A DNA stretch of 64,000 bases from Paracentrotus lividus (lineage: Eukaryota > Echinodermata > Echinoidea > Camarodonta > Echinidae), in assembly GCA_940671915.1 (NCBI GenBank), contig CALNVZ010003429.1, positions 23,442,097 to 23,506,096 on the forward strand, read 5' to 3'. Below the pieces are notes generated by a model, which saw only the letters and a program-made list of their open reading frames with translations, searched no databases and was not told the DNA's origin. Made by a program: the position numbers and the translations under genes. Within the stretch, counting starts at the first letter, position 1; every line of letters starts with the position of its first letter. Of the stretch, positions 39,221 through 51,512 are shown piece after piece.

Positions 39221-40226
39221 GATTCAAGTAAATAAAAAGCTTTTTAAATAAATTTTGAAAGCATAATTCGAACATAATGGCAAAGATAATGAAAACGTCA
39301 AGAGGAAGTCTGGTGATTAGCGAGAAATCTCAAAATCACATTTCTCATTTTCTGTCATTTGTGCGCAAGCCCTTTTTTGAGCCCCCGACGAAAACATTCC
39401 GTGTTCACTCAAGCGTGAACAAACTATTTTGTTAAATGCCATTTGAAAGATAAGACTTCGAAGCATCTATTAGCATCATAATTTGAAACAAAATGTTGAT
39501 AGATTTTTCAAAACTGTCCCGTTTTTATTGATACGCACTGTATATAAAGGAACAGTGTTACAGAACAATTTGAGAGCGTCGACTCTAAAATCGTGGCCCA
39601 ATCCAAGTCAAATCTATGGACGTATCGTCGCTGTCTAGCTGAACATTATTTCTACAATCTATCCATTTGCCAAGTACTTTATGGAAGAATGTATAGATGT
39701 ATGTATTAAAAAACAAAATATCTGGACGTATACTGCAAGCTCGTACAAGGTGGTAAATAATTGTTGTTATTAGTCACACCTTTCCATTAAATACCTTTAA
39801 GATCGCCGCTGGTCAATTGAGCAATATTTCCATGAATTATGTAACAATAAATATTTAATATATACGGTATATACACGTGTACTACTGAACGTACATGTTA
39901 GTAAAAAACTTTTAGTTGTCACTTTTCCTTTATATACTTACCTACCTGTTCGTGTAAACCGCCAGGACTTAGTATAATGAAACATCCAGCTATCCCTGAC
40001 GTGCATGAAGTTTTTCAGCTTGTCTCTGCCAACTTCTCTAACATTCAATAAAACTCGAGTAATGGTCATCAAAATACTATAATGTCTCTCACAACGAAGT
40101 TAAAACGTTACACAAACTGTCTCAAGAGTCCACGAATGTATAATTGCCACTTTTGTGTATCCATTGGATGGTCTCTCTTTAACATACACAGACGTACCCA
40201 CAGTCATACGCACTCACAATCATACG

Positions 40227-40275
<49 letters not shown>

Positions 40276-40542
40276 AAATATTTTTTTTTCGTATTTGTTT
40301 TTGTCTTTCTCTCTCACAGGCCTCCTTTTTTCTCTCTCCTTCCTACCTGACACACACGCACAGACACGACTATGTGCACAACCACACACACATACAATAC
40401 ACACTACTCAGTTCTCTGTAAAGTGTAAGAAATTTTTCCCTTATTGATCGTTTTACGATCACAGGTGGATCAGTGATATATCATAGGTCCAAACAATTTT
40501 AGTGTACGTATGTATTGTAGGGTGTGTGTGCATGTGTGGGTC

Positions 40543-40588
<46 letters not shown>

Positions 40589-41284
40589 TGGGTGAGTGAG
40601 TGTATTTGTCGAGTTGGGGGTTATTCACGACAGTTGAAAGTCCTTTAATTACCTTTACCTTTTCAGAAAAATATCACACATAAAATTTGTCTAATATCTG
40701 ATCCATGCTAGCCTAAACATTTGTACAGTCTGTGTCAAATAAAGTGGTACAGTTGGAAAACATTTTTTTATTGTATGAAGATTGGTCATCACTTGGTAAT
40801 GCTTGGTATTTTCATAAAGCAGGAGAAATTAGCTTTTTTTCTGCAATTTTTTCATCTCATTTGGTGCTGTAGATTTTGAGATATGATTAGTTTTCTACAA
40901 TCATTAAAAATCCATTTTGCGCACGTCTTGCCATGCCTTTGTGTAGATTTCGAACATAAGCCGCTGAAATTGACATAAAAGAATAACAGGTTTGTGTAGA
41001 GTGAAATCTCTTGTCTTCACACAAAAATTAGCATAATTAATATATATATATATTGGTTTTTAATCTGATACCATATATACATAATATTTGAAAATATTTA
41101 ATACCTAATTTATTTTTTCCCCGACTGTACCATTTTTTTTTACACCGACTGTATTGTCTATAGATTGATTTCCGTGTTAATTGTTTTATTATTGTCATTA
41201 TTTGTTGTGTGTAAGATGCTATCTGCTGTTGAAGTACGATTTTAAAGGGTTGAATAAGGGTAGAATTTTACATTCAACAAGCTA

Positions 41285-41968
41285 TTAAGGGGGAGAGGGG
41301 GGGGGGGTATGGGCAACTTGTTTACACTTCTTTTTGGCTCATTTCTGAAGAAATGAACAGCAATAACCCTCCAAAACCATATATCAGTAGAGAGGTTATA
41401 TATATCAAGGAATCTTATGGACGAAAAAGAAAACCGACCAACAAAAGCCTAATTAGCATAATCTATGCAAGCTAGCCCTTTTTTGCCCAAAACAAGATCT
41501 ACTGAATACCCTACTTACAAATAACTCCATTTTTTGCACAGATGTTCTCTAAAAATATGTCTGGGAATGAATGGATTGGAATTTCAATTTTTTTTTTTAA
41601 TGTATTTTTTTCTTTTGTATTTATTTTTTTTAATAGCTAATCTGATGTATTCATGACATTATTAACAGAAAACTAAAACTTAATTTAAAATTATAATCCA
41701 TTCATTCCCCAGAGACATATTTCACCAATAAGCATGCAGAGTTTCAACATCAACATAAATTCCATTCTTGTGTTATTTTGTATTGCAAAAAGGAGCTTAT
41801 TTGTATAAATTATGCTAATTAGGCATTTTTAATGTATTTTTTTTGTCCATATGATTCCTTGATATATTACCTCTCTACTGATATATGGTTTTGGAGGGTT
41901 ATTTCTTTTCATTTCTTCAGAAATGAGCCAAATAGAAGTTTAAACAAGTTGCCCATAACCCCTTTTAA
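41285..41968. mobile_element. TTAA-flanked inverted-repeat element, copy B version
   Basis: The left end is TTAAGGGGGAG..., the right end ...CCCCTTTTAA. Arms of over 120 bp are complementary: GGCTCATTTCTGAAGAAATG against CATTTCTTCAGAAATGAGCC, and CCATATATCAGTAGAGAGGT against ACCTCTCTACTGATATATGG. TTAA at both borders would fit a piggyBac- or Kolobok-type non-autonomous element, but the A-rich flanks make this tentative. Confidence 0.6.
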
Positions 41969-43134
41969 AATAGATCGAGTTCAGTCTATTAATTGTACTG
42001 GCCGAACAAGTTTTTATTTTATTTTTTTTAAAACTTGGGAACAGCTTTGTTTTCAGTCGTTTTGGCGCACCCCCGTAAATTTAGGGTGTGCGTCAAGGCC
42101 TGGAACTCATTAATATAATGACCAAAACCATCTTATTTTAAATGCTCTTATTTAATAGGAATCTCTCATTCTCAGTATGAATGGAATCATTTCAAATATG
42201 CATGACCATGAACGACTTTGAATGCTGATTCTAATCGCGAACGTGTTTCGGACGAAATGGATTGATTTTACTTCATTTGCTTCATCTTGATATAATCCCC
42301 CCTACAATCACCCAGGTGCAATTGTCTTTCATTTATGTCAACAATAAACGCAAAGTAGAATATTCCAGCTTTACCACAATCACAATCCGCATTCAGTCCT
42401 TTCTTACACTAAAGTAACCATAAGTCACTCTACAATTTCACGATCATTCACCACAGCACCCTACATTAGATTCGTTTCATGATTGACGGTCTGTGTGAGT
42501 CTGTGTGCGCACTATAGGATTACAATGATTACAAAATATATAAATGTATTTGTTCACTGACTTATGTCAAGGCTATTATATACATACAAATATAGAATTT
42601 TATCATCCTTTTTTTTCGATTGCCTCGAACTCTCTATACTACCCTTTCAAATAAGTATACACCGATACGTTCCACATAATGACCCCAACCTTTGGACTTC
42701 TATATGTCATAAACATAATCCTCGACGAAATACATGAATACAAAAGTATGGACCCGTTTTTGAAGGATCGATGCATAAACGGAAGGTTAACATGTCACCT
42801 GTGTTCCTCGTTTCCGTAGCGTTCGTTTTTAGGAGGCCTCATACGGGTGTAGTTGTGATCCCTCATTTGAGGCTGTCTGTACGTCTTGAAAAGTCCAGAA
42901 ATATTCAATTTTGGGGGATAACATATTAACCAGCGAGACCTGCATTGATACGATGCAACTTGATGCAGTCGTTTCTCAAGTAGGGGTAAATATCGTGGGT
43001 TGAATACCTTCTGGTTAAAAGGTATTACGACTTTATTTCCTTGCATCTGCAAATCGATTATACACACTTACAGTTAGAAATATTATGTCTAACATGGTTC
43101 TTCGCTAACGATATTATATTCATACCTCGCGCGT

Positions 43135-43159
43135 CCATCCTTCTCTCGTATAGTTCCAG
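43135..43159 (+). promoter_or_regulatory. conserved pyrimidine block and CAG before gene c
   Basis: CCATCCTTCTCTCGT, then TATAGTTCCAG, 15 nt before the ATG. It is shared with genes d (about 54238-54267) and e (about 63473-63506). I read it as a 3' splice site of a 5' UTR intron; a core-promoter element is the alternative. Confidence 0.45.
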
Positions 43160-43174
43160 CAATCACATATCAAC

Positions 43175-46100
43175 ATGGAACATCTTAAGAAGATATTAAA
43201 CTCTCCCAGTCTGCCTCTGGTGCTGTGTACATTCCTTCGGGCATGTGGTACTGTAGGGGTTTCTAAATCCATTGGCATCTATCTGGAAGACATCTCGATT
43301 AGTCTCGGAACAACTTCGACGGACATCGGAATTGCTCTTGGTCTCTTCGGTGCATTTTACTTTGTTCCAGGTAAGAATACATACTGTACATAAACCATAA
43401 TAAAAAAAGCGTTATATTTTCTTGCTCGGTCACCATGCTCATTTGCATGCCTGGAATAATTCAAACTTCGAGTTTTAAAGTGTGTTAGAACCCCCCCCCC
43501 CTGCCCCTTCGATCCCATTGTAATATAGATATATTGACTGCTTTGAGGACATGGTCGTTTCTAGATCCTGCTCAAGGGAATCTCCGCATCTCTATAACCG
43601 AAGACCGCAGGTCGCGGGTTATGGCAGATTCGGAGGATTCCCGAGAGCAGTCTAGAAACGACCATGTCCCAAATAAGTAGTCAATATATATTTTATATGC
43701 CGAATCTAAACAACAAACATGGTCTAATTTGACCTGAACTAAGTCTAAGTGAAGTCTCGATCTAGATTCTAAATACGTAAGATCTAAACTTAGACTAGCC
43801 TAGAAGTAGAACATGTCATGAAAGTTAAGTCAGTTCGACATGCATGCTCGCCACATCACATGCACAGGCAACACAATTGCATTCACTTACAGTTAACTGC
43901 AAAATGCCGAGGAAGATAGCCAGGAAGATAACCTCTAAATCGTTGTTTAGATCAACATCGTCATCGGAATTCAGGCTTAACGCTCAACTAGAAATCTGGG
44001 ATCCGTTCTAGCGCGACGAAAGAATTTTTCTACGCTGCGCGTGCGCGCGTTGACGCACAAGCAGCGGAGTTGTCTAAAATTATCGACCAAATCGCGCCGC
44101 AAATTATGGTATCTGAAATAAGCAGCCTTGCACGTACCGTACGTAAACAAATGGGGATCGCACTATGCCCATGGGCAAAAAGTACTGTAAAAATGTTCTA
44201 TTGACCGGTAAAACCGGAAAATTACGATCGGGCGGCCATAGGTCAGATTATGACTGCACTTTCAACCAATCAGAAGACAGGATTATTAAAGATTCTTAAA
44301 ATGAGGTATATAAAAAGAAATAGGCGCCTCTACAATACAATGTCGGGATTTCGGGTTCATTTCATTTTGCATTAATTTACACAACTTGTTACTTTTTCAG
44401 ACTCTTTTTAAGGTCATAATTATTGGTCGTACAAACAATTCATCCTTGTTGGTATGCACGTAGTGGCGGATCGAGGACTTGATGAGAGGGGGGGGGGGCA
44501 AAATTCGACTTAAGTTGTTTGTAGTGTCGAATTATTTTTATGTCACTTCGGCAAATCAAAGAGGTCATTATGTATCGGCCATAGGGGGTTCGTTCATTCG
44601 TTCACACGGGTCCATTTTTTCTTGATCCATCAAGATTCCCCCCTTTTTCACCAGAAAGGGCAATTTATGTTTTCTTTTCAGTGTTGTATCCTCATTCACG
44701 AAATCCTTTGAAGTAATTGATGCACATAGCACCATTTGACCAAACATTACATTGCTATATTGGTTTTGAAAACACAATGGTTAAGGTTAGGGGAGACCGG
44801 GTATGGAAGTTACACGGGTCAGTTGTTACAGTTCTCAGTGTGCTAAGATGGAACAAGAGAGGATGTGCTAGCTGGCATCTATATACAGCCTACACATAGC
44901 TGTGATGAACTGCCGGTCGTGAGGTTTTTCCGTTGTTTTATTAAAAAATAAATCAACAAAAACCATTTTTTACAGTTCAAAGTAAATTTTTGACAAAAAT
45001 TGAAATTTGTAATAGCTCTTACAACTGAAGGCACATGATGATAGTCTGGTATTGTAAATATAGTACATGTATGTCACTAATATACCCCCTAGCCATGCCT
45101 TGTAATTCTGCCTAATGACTGTGCTACAGTTGATTTATGTGTGTAAAATCACCCATGGGGTAGGTTGTTACAACAACCCACCCCATGTTGATGTAACAAC
45201 TTACCCCAAATTACATTACATATGTAAAATTACATTTTGTCTCAATTTTCAGGTGTTAATATTTTTATTTTTCTATTATTACTTTTGTCTATTCTAGAGC
45301 TCTACTTGATCTACTGTTAACGATGTCAAGAAACTGGAAAGTTGAAATTAAAGTATGGTATAAGAGATTTACACATTCTCAACTTACCCCGTATGTTTAC
45401 ATATTGTAACAATTTACCCCGTATGGTGTAACAACCTACCCCGTATATGGGGTAGGTTGTTACAAAAAATGTCTTCACTAATTAAGCTGTAGTTAATTAG
45501 TGTTTACATGTTTTCAAGTTTTATATGCCTCAGGTTTTAGCCAACATAATAGGCTAACCACAGACCCAATATGGAGTGCGTGAGTTCTTTCATTAGAATT
45601 ATCTGACCCAAAATGTGAATTTTGTAACGTCCATACCCGGTCTCCCCTATATGCCGTTGTGAAATTGCATTATTTTTTAAGGGGCGTAGCCACTTTGTAA
45701 ACCATAATTTCAACTGGAGCCTTTAAGCACATGCATGGTATGTTTGATTACTATAAATAGGGCCTATTTGACCCATTCCGAATTCTAGGGGTTAAAGTGC
45801 AACAGTAAGCATGTATATATATATATATATATGCCTGAATATCATTGCACTTTAACTGCTAGAATTTAATGCAAAATGTATATATATATATATATTTTAT
45901 TTCACTATTTTTTTTTCTTCTCTTTTTGTATAAATGTATCTATTACTCATTTATCAATTTTTCATATTATAAATTTCCGGTCAGTTTCATATTTTATTCA
46001 AATTTATTATTTCTTTATTAACCAGCTCCTTTGATTGCTGCCATCTATCGACGGCCCTCCGTTCGTCGTCCGCTCTTCATCCTCGGTGCGTGTCTTCCTG

Positions 46101-48773
46101 CTACAGGTGTAGCCTTAGTTTCTATGGCAACGAGTAATGCACAGATTGCAGTCTTTTTGTCACTAAGTGGTACGAAACTGAACGTAATGTAATATTTAAA
46201 TTACACCTAGCTAAAAAGGGATGTGGTTTCTCTTTCTTCTACTGACACAATTTATTTCAATGCACTTTTTTTTTTCTTTTTTTTTCTTCTACAAACAAGC
46301 GATTAATTCACTTGATATGATTGCGATTTACAGGGGCAACACGATTGATTTTTAATGGAATCACAAGCCCCTTCGCGAGCTTGATATCTAAGTTGTCAAA
46401 CAATGAAAAGTAAATCTATCCCAAAACATATCAGACCATGTGTTATGAACTCGGCACCCCCAACCGGGTCTTCGGATGATGAACTGTTTTGGGGAAATTA
46501 TATACAATTCACATTTTAACATAATTTAATTCATAAGTTTGATACGTTATCACGTTTTTGTTTGTGTTTTTCTCTCTAAATTTTCTCAAAGAAACAATGT
46601 CCATTATGTACCAATGGGAGGGCAGAGGAAAACGGCAACACTAATAGAATATTTTTTTTTTCTTTGTCGTTGCGATGAGAGGATGCGCGCCAAGAATCAG
46701 AGGTCGCAATTACCCAGCATCATCCACAGTATGCTTCCATGACATGCTCGACTAGCAATATAGGTTTTCCCGGTCAATTTTAAATTCTTTGTAATCGAAT
46801 TCGTTAATGTTCATTCAATTTAAACGATACCTTATGGAGCGGAGCTATTGGTTAAAAGTTGAATTAACATGTAGATTTTTAATCGCGATCACATTTCGGA
46901 CGAAAGTGCATGTAAGAAAACTTGATATCAAATTGATTGGAGATAGTTTAAACTTGACCGGGAAAACCTATATTTAACTTTTGTTACCGGTATAATTTAT
47001 TAATTTCCTTTTCCCTTTCATCTGAACAGGCTTTGGAAATTGCATATCGATGATTTGCACTAATATGGCACTGCACCGCGTGGCTGGGAAAAATTACAAC
47101 CTAATCTTCAGCCTTGGGTTAACTGGCGTCGGGTTAGGTATGGTCCTTCTACCATTCGTTGCTGAAGTCCTACACGAGACATATGGCTGGAGGGGCGGGC
47201 TACTTATCATGAGCGCTCTGATGGCTCACATCGTTCCAAGTGCAGTGGCAGTCAAGTCGGAATCGCAAAATGGTTTCAAGAGTGTACCAAAAGAGGAGGA
47301 AGAGGAGGAGTGCAGTGGGATAGATAAAAAGGAAACAAAAGGTGAGCCATACCATAATCAGGTGCGGATCCAAGATATCCGAATTGAATACATTCGGCTC
47401 TATTATGTTTACGCATGGGCCCGATACTTTTATTGTGTGACGTCAGGCTGCGTCCGGTACTGATAATAGGAACCCAAGCAAGCTACTTGAACCTATTTGT
47501 TGATTTCTGCTTCATATTATAGGGAAAAGGATATTTGTGTAAAGCTAAAAATGGCAAATTAAGTACTTTTTCTATCAAATGATGCTTTACAAACGTATAC
47601 TATTTTGTTTTTAATGCGTTCCTTTCTAAGTTGACATAATATTTCGCTTTTTACTATTTCAGACTTTCCAATGATCTCTAAATAATATTCAGAGTAAACA
47701 AAATTAATAATCGCATACCCAATATTTTGTTTCGATATTGACATCTCATGGTCTACATTAGCAATGATTAGATGACATTGTGTCAACTACATGACCTCTT
47801 ATCAATGCCTACATTTTCTTTCTATTCAATCGATTCTTAATCCAAAGGAGACGACGAACACCCAGTAGGATTCTATCGTCGGATCACGGACAGCCTTCGC
47901 CAGTCCGATTTTTACGTCGACCCTGTGATAAATGTGTTGTTACTGGTATCTTTCCTATTCCACATGGTGTACACGGGATGGCACTCCTTTCTGGTACCCC
48001 ATGCCCTGCAGAGGGGTATCTCAGTCCGGAATACGATCATAATGACCTTGACGGCGTCAATGGGAAATATATTTAGCAGGATTTTTGTCGGTGTCCTCAC
48101 GAACAACCATTTTAGCCCCGTCAGTCTGCATATCGTTTCTACTCTCGTGAATATCATTGCTATCGTCTGCGACGCATTTTTCGGAAACTTCTACGCTATA
48201 TTGATGACGTCGTGTTTTTCTGCGATGTCTGTAGGATCGAGGGCGATACTTGGGGCACTTATATTGAGGGAAAGGGTGTCACCTTTAAAATTTGACGTGG
48301 CTTTTTCCGTAAACGAATGCATCTCTGGACTGGGGATGTTCATTGGTGGTTACCTATCGGGTAAGTATGTAGGAAATAATTTAATGAACATTCTTGAATT
48401 ATGAAGATCTCAATAAACGTTAGGCCTAAAGATGTTGTGTATAAATGACTCGTGACGTTTAAAACCCTGCTTGAAAGAACAGAGTGTTCCAAAATTAAAA
48501 GCACAATGAACACAATGTGAAATTATTTTGAAGACCACACCAAAATGCGAATTTTCCTCAAACTGTTTAATTTGATCACTTTATAGTCGAGTCTGTAAAG
48601 ACACACTGTTCAGAAAGAATCCTTCGGGATTCGTATTTTATCCGAACACTTCACTCGACGTGTCCGTTACTATGTACCACACTTAATCCCGATGACTGAA
48701 TTAGATACCTGACAGAAACATATAATTAGTATATATCATATGTGTGTATGGGTGTGTGCGTATATATGTGTGT

Positions 48774-48805
<32 letters not shown>

Positions 48806-49082
48806 AAGAGAGCGAGGGTGCGTGTGTGTGTTTGTGTGTGTTTGTGTGTGTGTCTATGCGTTTAATGATGAGGGATGGAAATAATCGAACCAAATTAAGA
48901 ATAACTATCTGAATTTAAGGTTCTTAATCATTATGATAGACTTGTATTTGTTTACTGCAGGCATGATTGCGGATCGCTTTTCGTCATTTGGCGCAACGTT
49001 CAAATTACTAGCTGTGATTGACGTCCTCGTTCTCCTTCTCATAACGATCATCAGATGCAATCCCAAACAAGCCTCCACATGA
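43175..49082 (+). CDS. SLC16 (monocarboxylate transporter)-like protein, gene c, 5 exons, 428 aa
   Basis: Coding exons 43175-43370, 46026-46169, 47030-47341, 47848-48360 and 48961-49082, all introns phase 1 with GT-AG borders, giving 429 codons with the stop. It starts MEHLKKILNSPSLPLVLCTF. The membrane plan is the same as in gene b: exon 1 carries TM1 and most of TM2, exon 2 TM2-3, exon 3 TM4-6 plus the central loop (short run KEEEEEE), exon 4 TM7-11, exon 5 the last helix. Conserved blocks are GTTSTDIGIALGLFGAF, APLIAAIYRRPSVRRP, GKNYN, YGWRGGLLI and GWHSFLVPHALQRG. Intron 1 is about 2.7 kb and holds two insertions missing from copy A. Exon 4 diverges more from genes b and d than exon 5 does. 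Exon 5 is nearly the same as in gene b, suggesting sequence exchange. AATAAA lies at 49260-49265. Substrate unknown; the family moves monocarboxylates and related metabolites. Confidence 0.88.
43524..44311. mobile_element. about 790-bp insertion in intron 1 of gene c, absent from copy A
   Basis: Copy A continues directly from the CCCTATTGTA equivalent to AAAAGAAATAGGCGCC; copy B has about 790 bp between. The left part (43528-43690) is a long imperfect palindrome with arms of about 73 bp (GGACATGGTCGTTTCTAGA against TCTAGAAACGACCATGTCC). The remainder is unrecognised and has no reading frame of note. The borders are A/T-rich and the target duplication is not clear. It is a probable non-autonomous transposon. 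Confidence 0.6.
44790..45647. mobile_element. 858-bp non-autonomous TA-duplicating (Tc1/mariner-type) element
   Basis: The left end GGGGAGACCGGGTATGGA and the right end TCCATACCCGGTCTCCCC are exact complements, and the match extends to about 24 bp with one mismatch. TA flanks both sides (44788-44789 and 45648-45649), and copy A has the single-TA empty site (GGTTATATGCG at about 29810). Internal GGGGTAGGTTGTTACA is repeated in both orientations. There is no transposase frame. Confidence 0.85.
48735..48860. repeat. compound GT/GA microsatellite in intron 4 of gene c
   Basis: TGTGTG tracts surround a short (GA)n tract. Low complexity only. Confidence 0.85.
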
Positions 49083-49259
49083 ACCTTCTTTCTTAGAAAC
49101 AGTACACTTTTTACTGGTGAACTCTAAACATGAGAGTCTTTCGAAGACTCTCTGTTCCGATATGAAATAAGGATGACTCGTTATAAAATGTGTAATATTA
49201 CCATTGCTGTAAGTTACGTCAATATAAGTGAAAGGTTGTCTATACAGATGTTTTCATAT

Positions 49260-49265
49260 AATAAA
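49260..49265 (+). promoter_or_regulatory. candidate poly(A) signal of gene c
   Basis: AATAAA 178 nt downstream of the stop codon in AT-rich sequence. Confidence 0.5.
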
Positions 49266-49785
49266 ATACACAAAGATACAGATATGAAATAATCACCTTG
49301 CTCTTTGGCTATGCGTGAGACATGCACAGAACTTTTTTTTTTCGATGAAATGCAAAACTTAAAACAAAAAAAAAACGTAACTCCGTTATTTTCATCAGAT
49401 TTGATGATTATTGTTCGGTCTTGTGCTTTTTATATTTTACTCCACTTTTCGAATCATCTGGATCTTCACCTTGGGGTCCTCTTTTCAAACTTTAACCTTT
49501 GATCCCACCTTTCATCATGTTTGAAATTGTTAAATCAGGCGGTTTCGCAAAACCATACTTAATCGGTTGTCAACCAAATTAATTGATTCAACTATTACAC
49601 AGTTTCCAAAAAGTATTCCATTCAAGAATGCAAACGAACTCGCAAACTAGGTTATTGCATAGAAACCCCTAATTGTCCTTATTATACTAAGTTTTGACAT
49701 TACCAATAGTTTAGGGGCCTACATAATGTAGGTCTATACGTGCATGTAACTCTTATCGGATTACAAGGTTATTACAACACTTATA

Positions 49786-50801
49786 CAGGGTGACCCAGAA
49801 AAAGGAAACCACAACTTGATCAACAATATTCAAAAATATTCCAATGGGGATTATGAAAGTATATTCACTGTAAAGTGCAACTCATTACCATTCTATGATA
49901 TCTTCTCACCTCACCAATATCATGCTTCGCTAACCCCATTGTTTCTGAAAAGTCTTGTAAAATTGTGCGTGGTCACTTTCATGCACCTCGAGATGGTTTG
50001 TGTGAATGTGCCTGGAAAGAAACCCAACTTTGACAATCATTAATTCAAAATATTTCAGTTGGTGAAAAGAAGTTTATATCACTGGAAATTACAACTCATT
50101 ACCATTCTAATGAACCTCTCTCAGCTCACCAATATCATGCATCACTGAACCCCATTGTTTGAAAATTGTTCTCGCAAAATTGGGATATGTTCTCTTTCAT
50201 GGTCCTTGAGAGAGTTGCTTTAAGGTTCTAAAAATCTAAGTAGAGCATTCCGGTGACTTTAATAAATGGGTTGATAATGGGTGGAATGTCTACTTATTTA
50301 GTCCGTTATTCTTAACCATCCGTAATTTCATAATGTTACTGCTCACAACAACCCAGAGAACCTTCAGTTCCCGTGAGAAATGTAAGAAGCTGACAGTGCA
50401 TCAATCACAATTTTGCAAGATATTTCAGAACAATGGGTTCAGATGCGTGACATTGCGAGCTGAAAGAGATATAAATAAATGATAATGAGTGGCACTTTCC
50501 AGTGATATAAACGTCATAATACCACTGCATGTTTTTTAAATGATTATGATGAAAGTTGGGTTCCCTTTTAGGCACATTGCAACAACCCATCTCAATGAGG
50601 TGAAAGTGAACCACTCACAATTTTGCAAGACATTTTCAAAACAATGGGGTTCAGTGATGCGTGGACATTGGGTGAGCTGAGCAAGGTATATAAATAGTAA
50701 GAGTTGCACTTTCCAGTAATATAAATTTTATAATCACCATGGTAATATTTTTGAAATTATTGATGATCAAAGTTGGGTTTCCTTTTTTCTGGGTCACCCT
50801 G
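49786..50801. mobile_element. 1.0-kb foldback TA-flanked element
   Basis: The ends CAGGGTGACCCAG...AAAGGAAACC and GGTTTCC...CTGGGTCACCCTG are complementary and flanked by TA. Inside, related units carrying ACTCATTACCATTCTATGA, ACCAATATCATGC and AACCCCATTGTTT are repeated directly (about 49870 and 50090) and in inverse orientation (about 50400-50700). The whole element could fold into a long hairpin. No transposase. Confidence 0.8.
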
Positions 50802-51512
50802 TATTTGTTCGGTGACCTATCTCGAAGGACGCTTGAAGCCTACCCAAAGACAAATATATCATATTCTACTTATATGCATTATAATTATGTACATATCCGA
50901 TTGCCCTGAACTCTTACACGCATAAACTGATATCTTTCAGATACAAACTTGAACTTTGGAATATCTGTGGCCATGATATTACAGTGTCCCCGACGAATAG
51001 ATATGGACTCCACTCGCAGGGTCAACAGTGCACAGAAAGCTCTTCAAGCTGAGCATTTGACATGTTTGATTCGCATAATTTGTGTTTTACTTTGATATCT
51101 GTAGCATTTTTCTTTTCTCTGACATGGCCCTTCGATTGACTAGTTGTGTATTATTGCATTACTTACATTATTATTGTATAAGCTGGCAGCAGATAAGCTT
51201 ATTTACTGTTTGTTGCTGGCAGAGAAGATTTTAGGGCAGATGGATCCAGCTTCGCTTAAGCCGTAAATTGAAGAAAAGGGGCATCAAAAAATAATTCAAA
51301 AGGAGAGAGGACCCCCATCTTGATATTCTGGATATGCCACGCGATCATAAGCGGCTAAAGTACAAAAGTAAGTCAATACAATTTTTTTATTTTTAATAGT
51401 TCTTACTTGCTGTAACGTATAGGGCATACGGTTGTCACTCTGAGAAATCTTGAACCGTCATTGTCCTTTCCTCAAAGAAAAGGTATACATGTAGTTTTGG
51501 TAAATCTAAATA

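Larger units (their letters stand above)
38229..43174. other. spacer between SLC16-like genes b and c
   Basis: Contains a GATT/GGTT-rich degenerate tandem tract (about 38930-39220), a CA microsatellite (40213-40273), a GT microsatellite (40545-40587), a TTAA-flanked inverted-repeat element (41285-41968) and otherwise AT-rich DNA. No additional reading frame resembles a protein family. Confidence 0.7.
31590..46840. repeat. copy B of the 14-kb duplicated block
   Basis: Collinear partner of 17105-31130. Coding exons here are intact. A noisy patch with extra single bases relative to copy A lies at about 33.4-34.3 kb. Two insertions unique to this copy account for most of its extra length. Confidence 0.85.
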
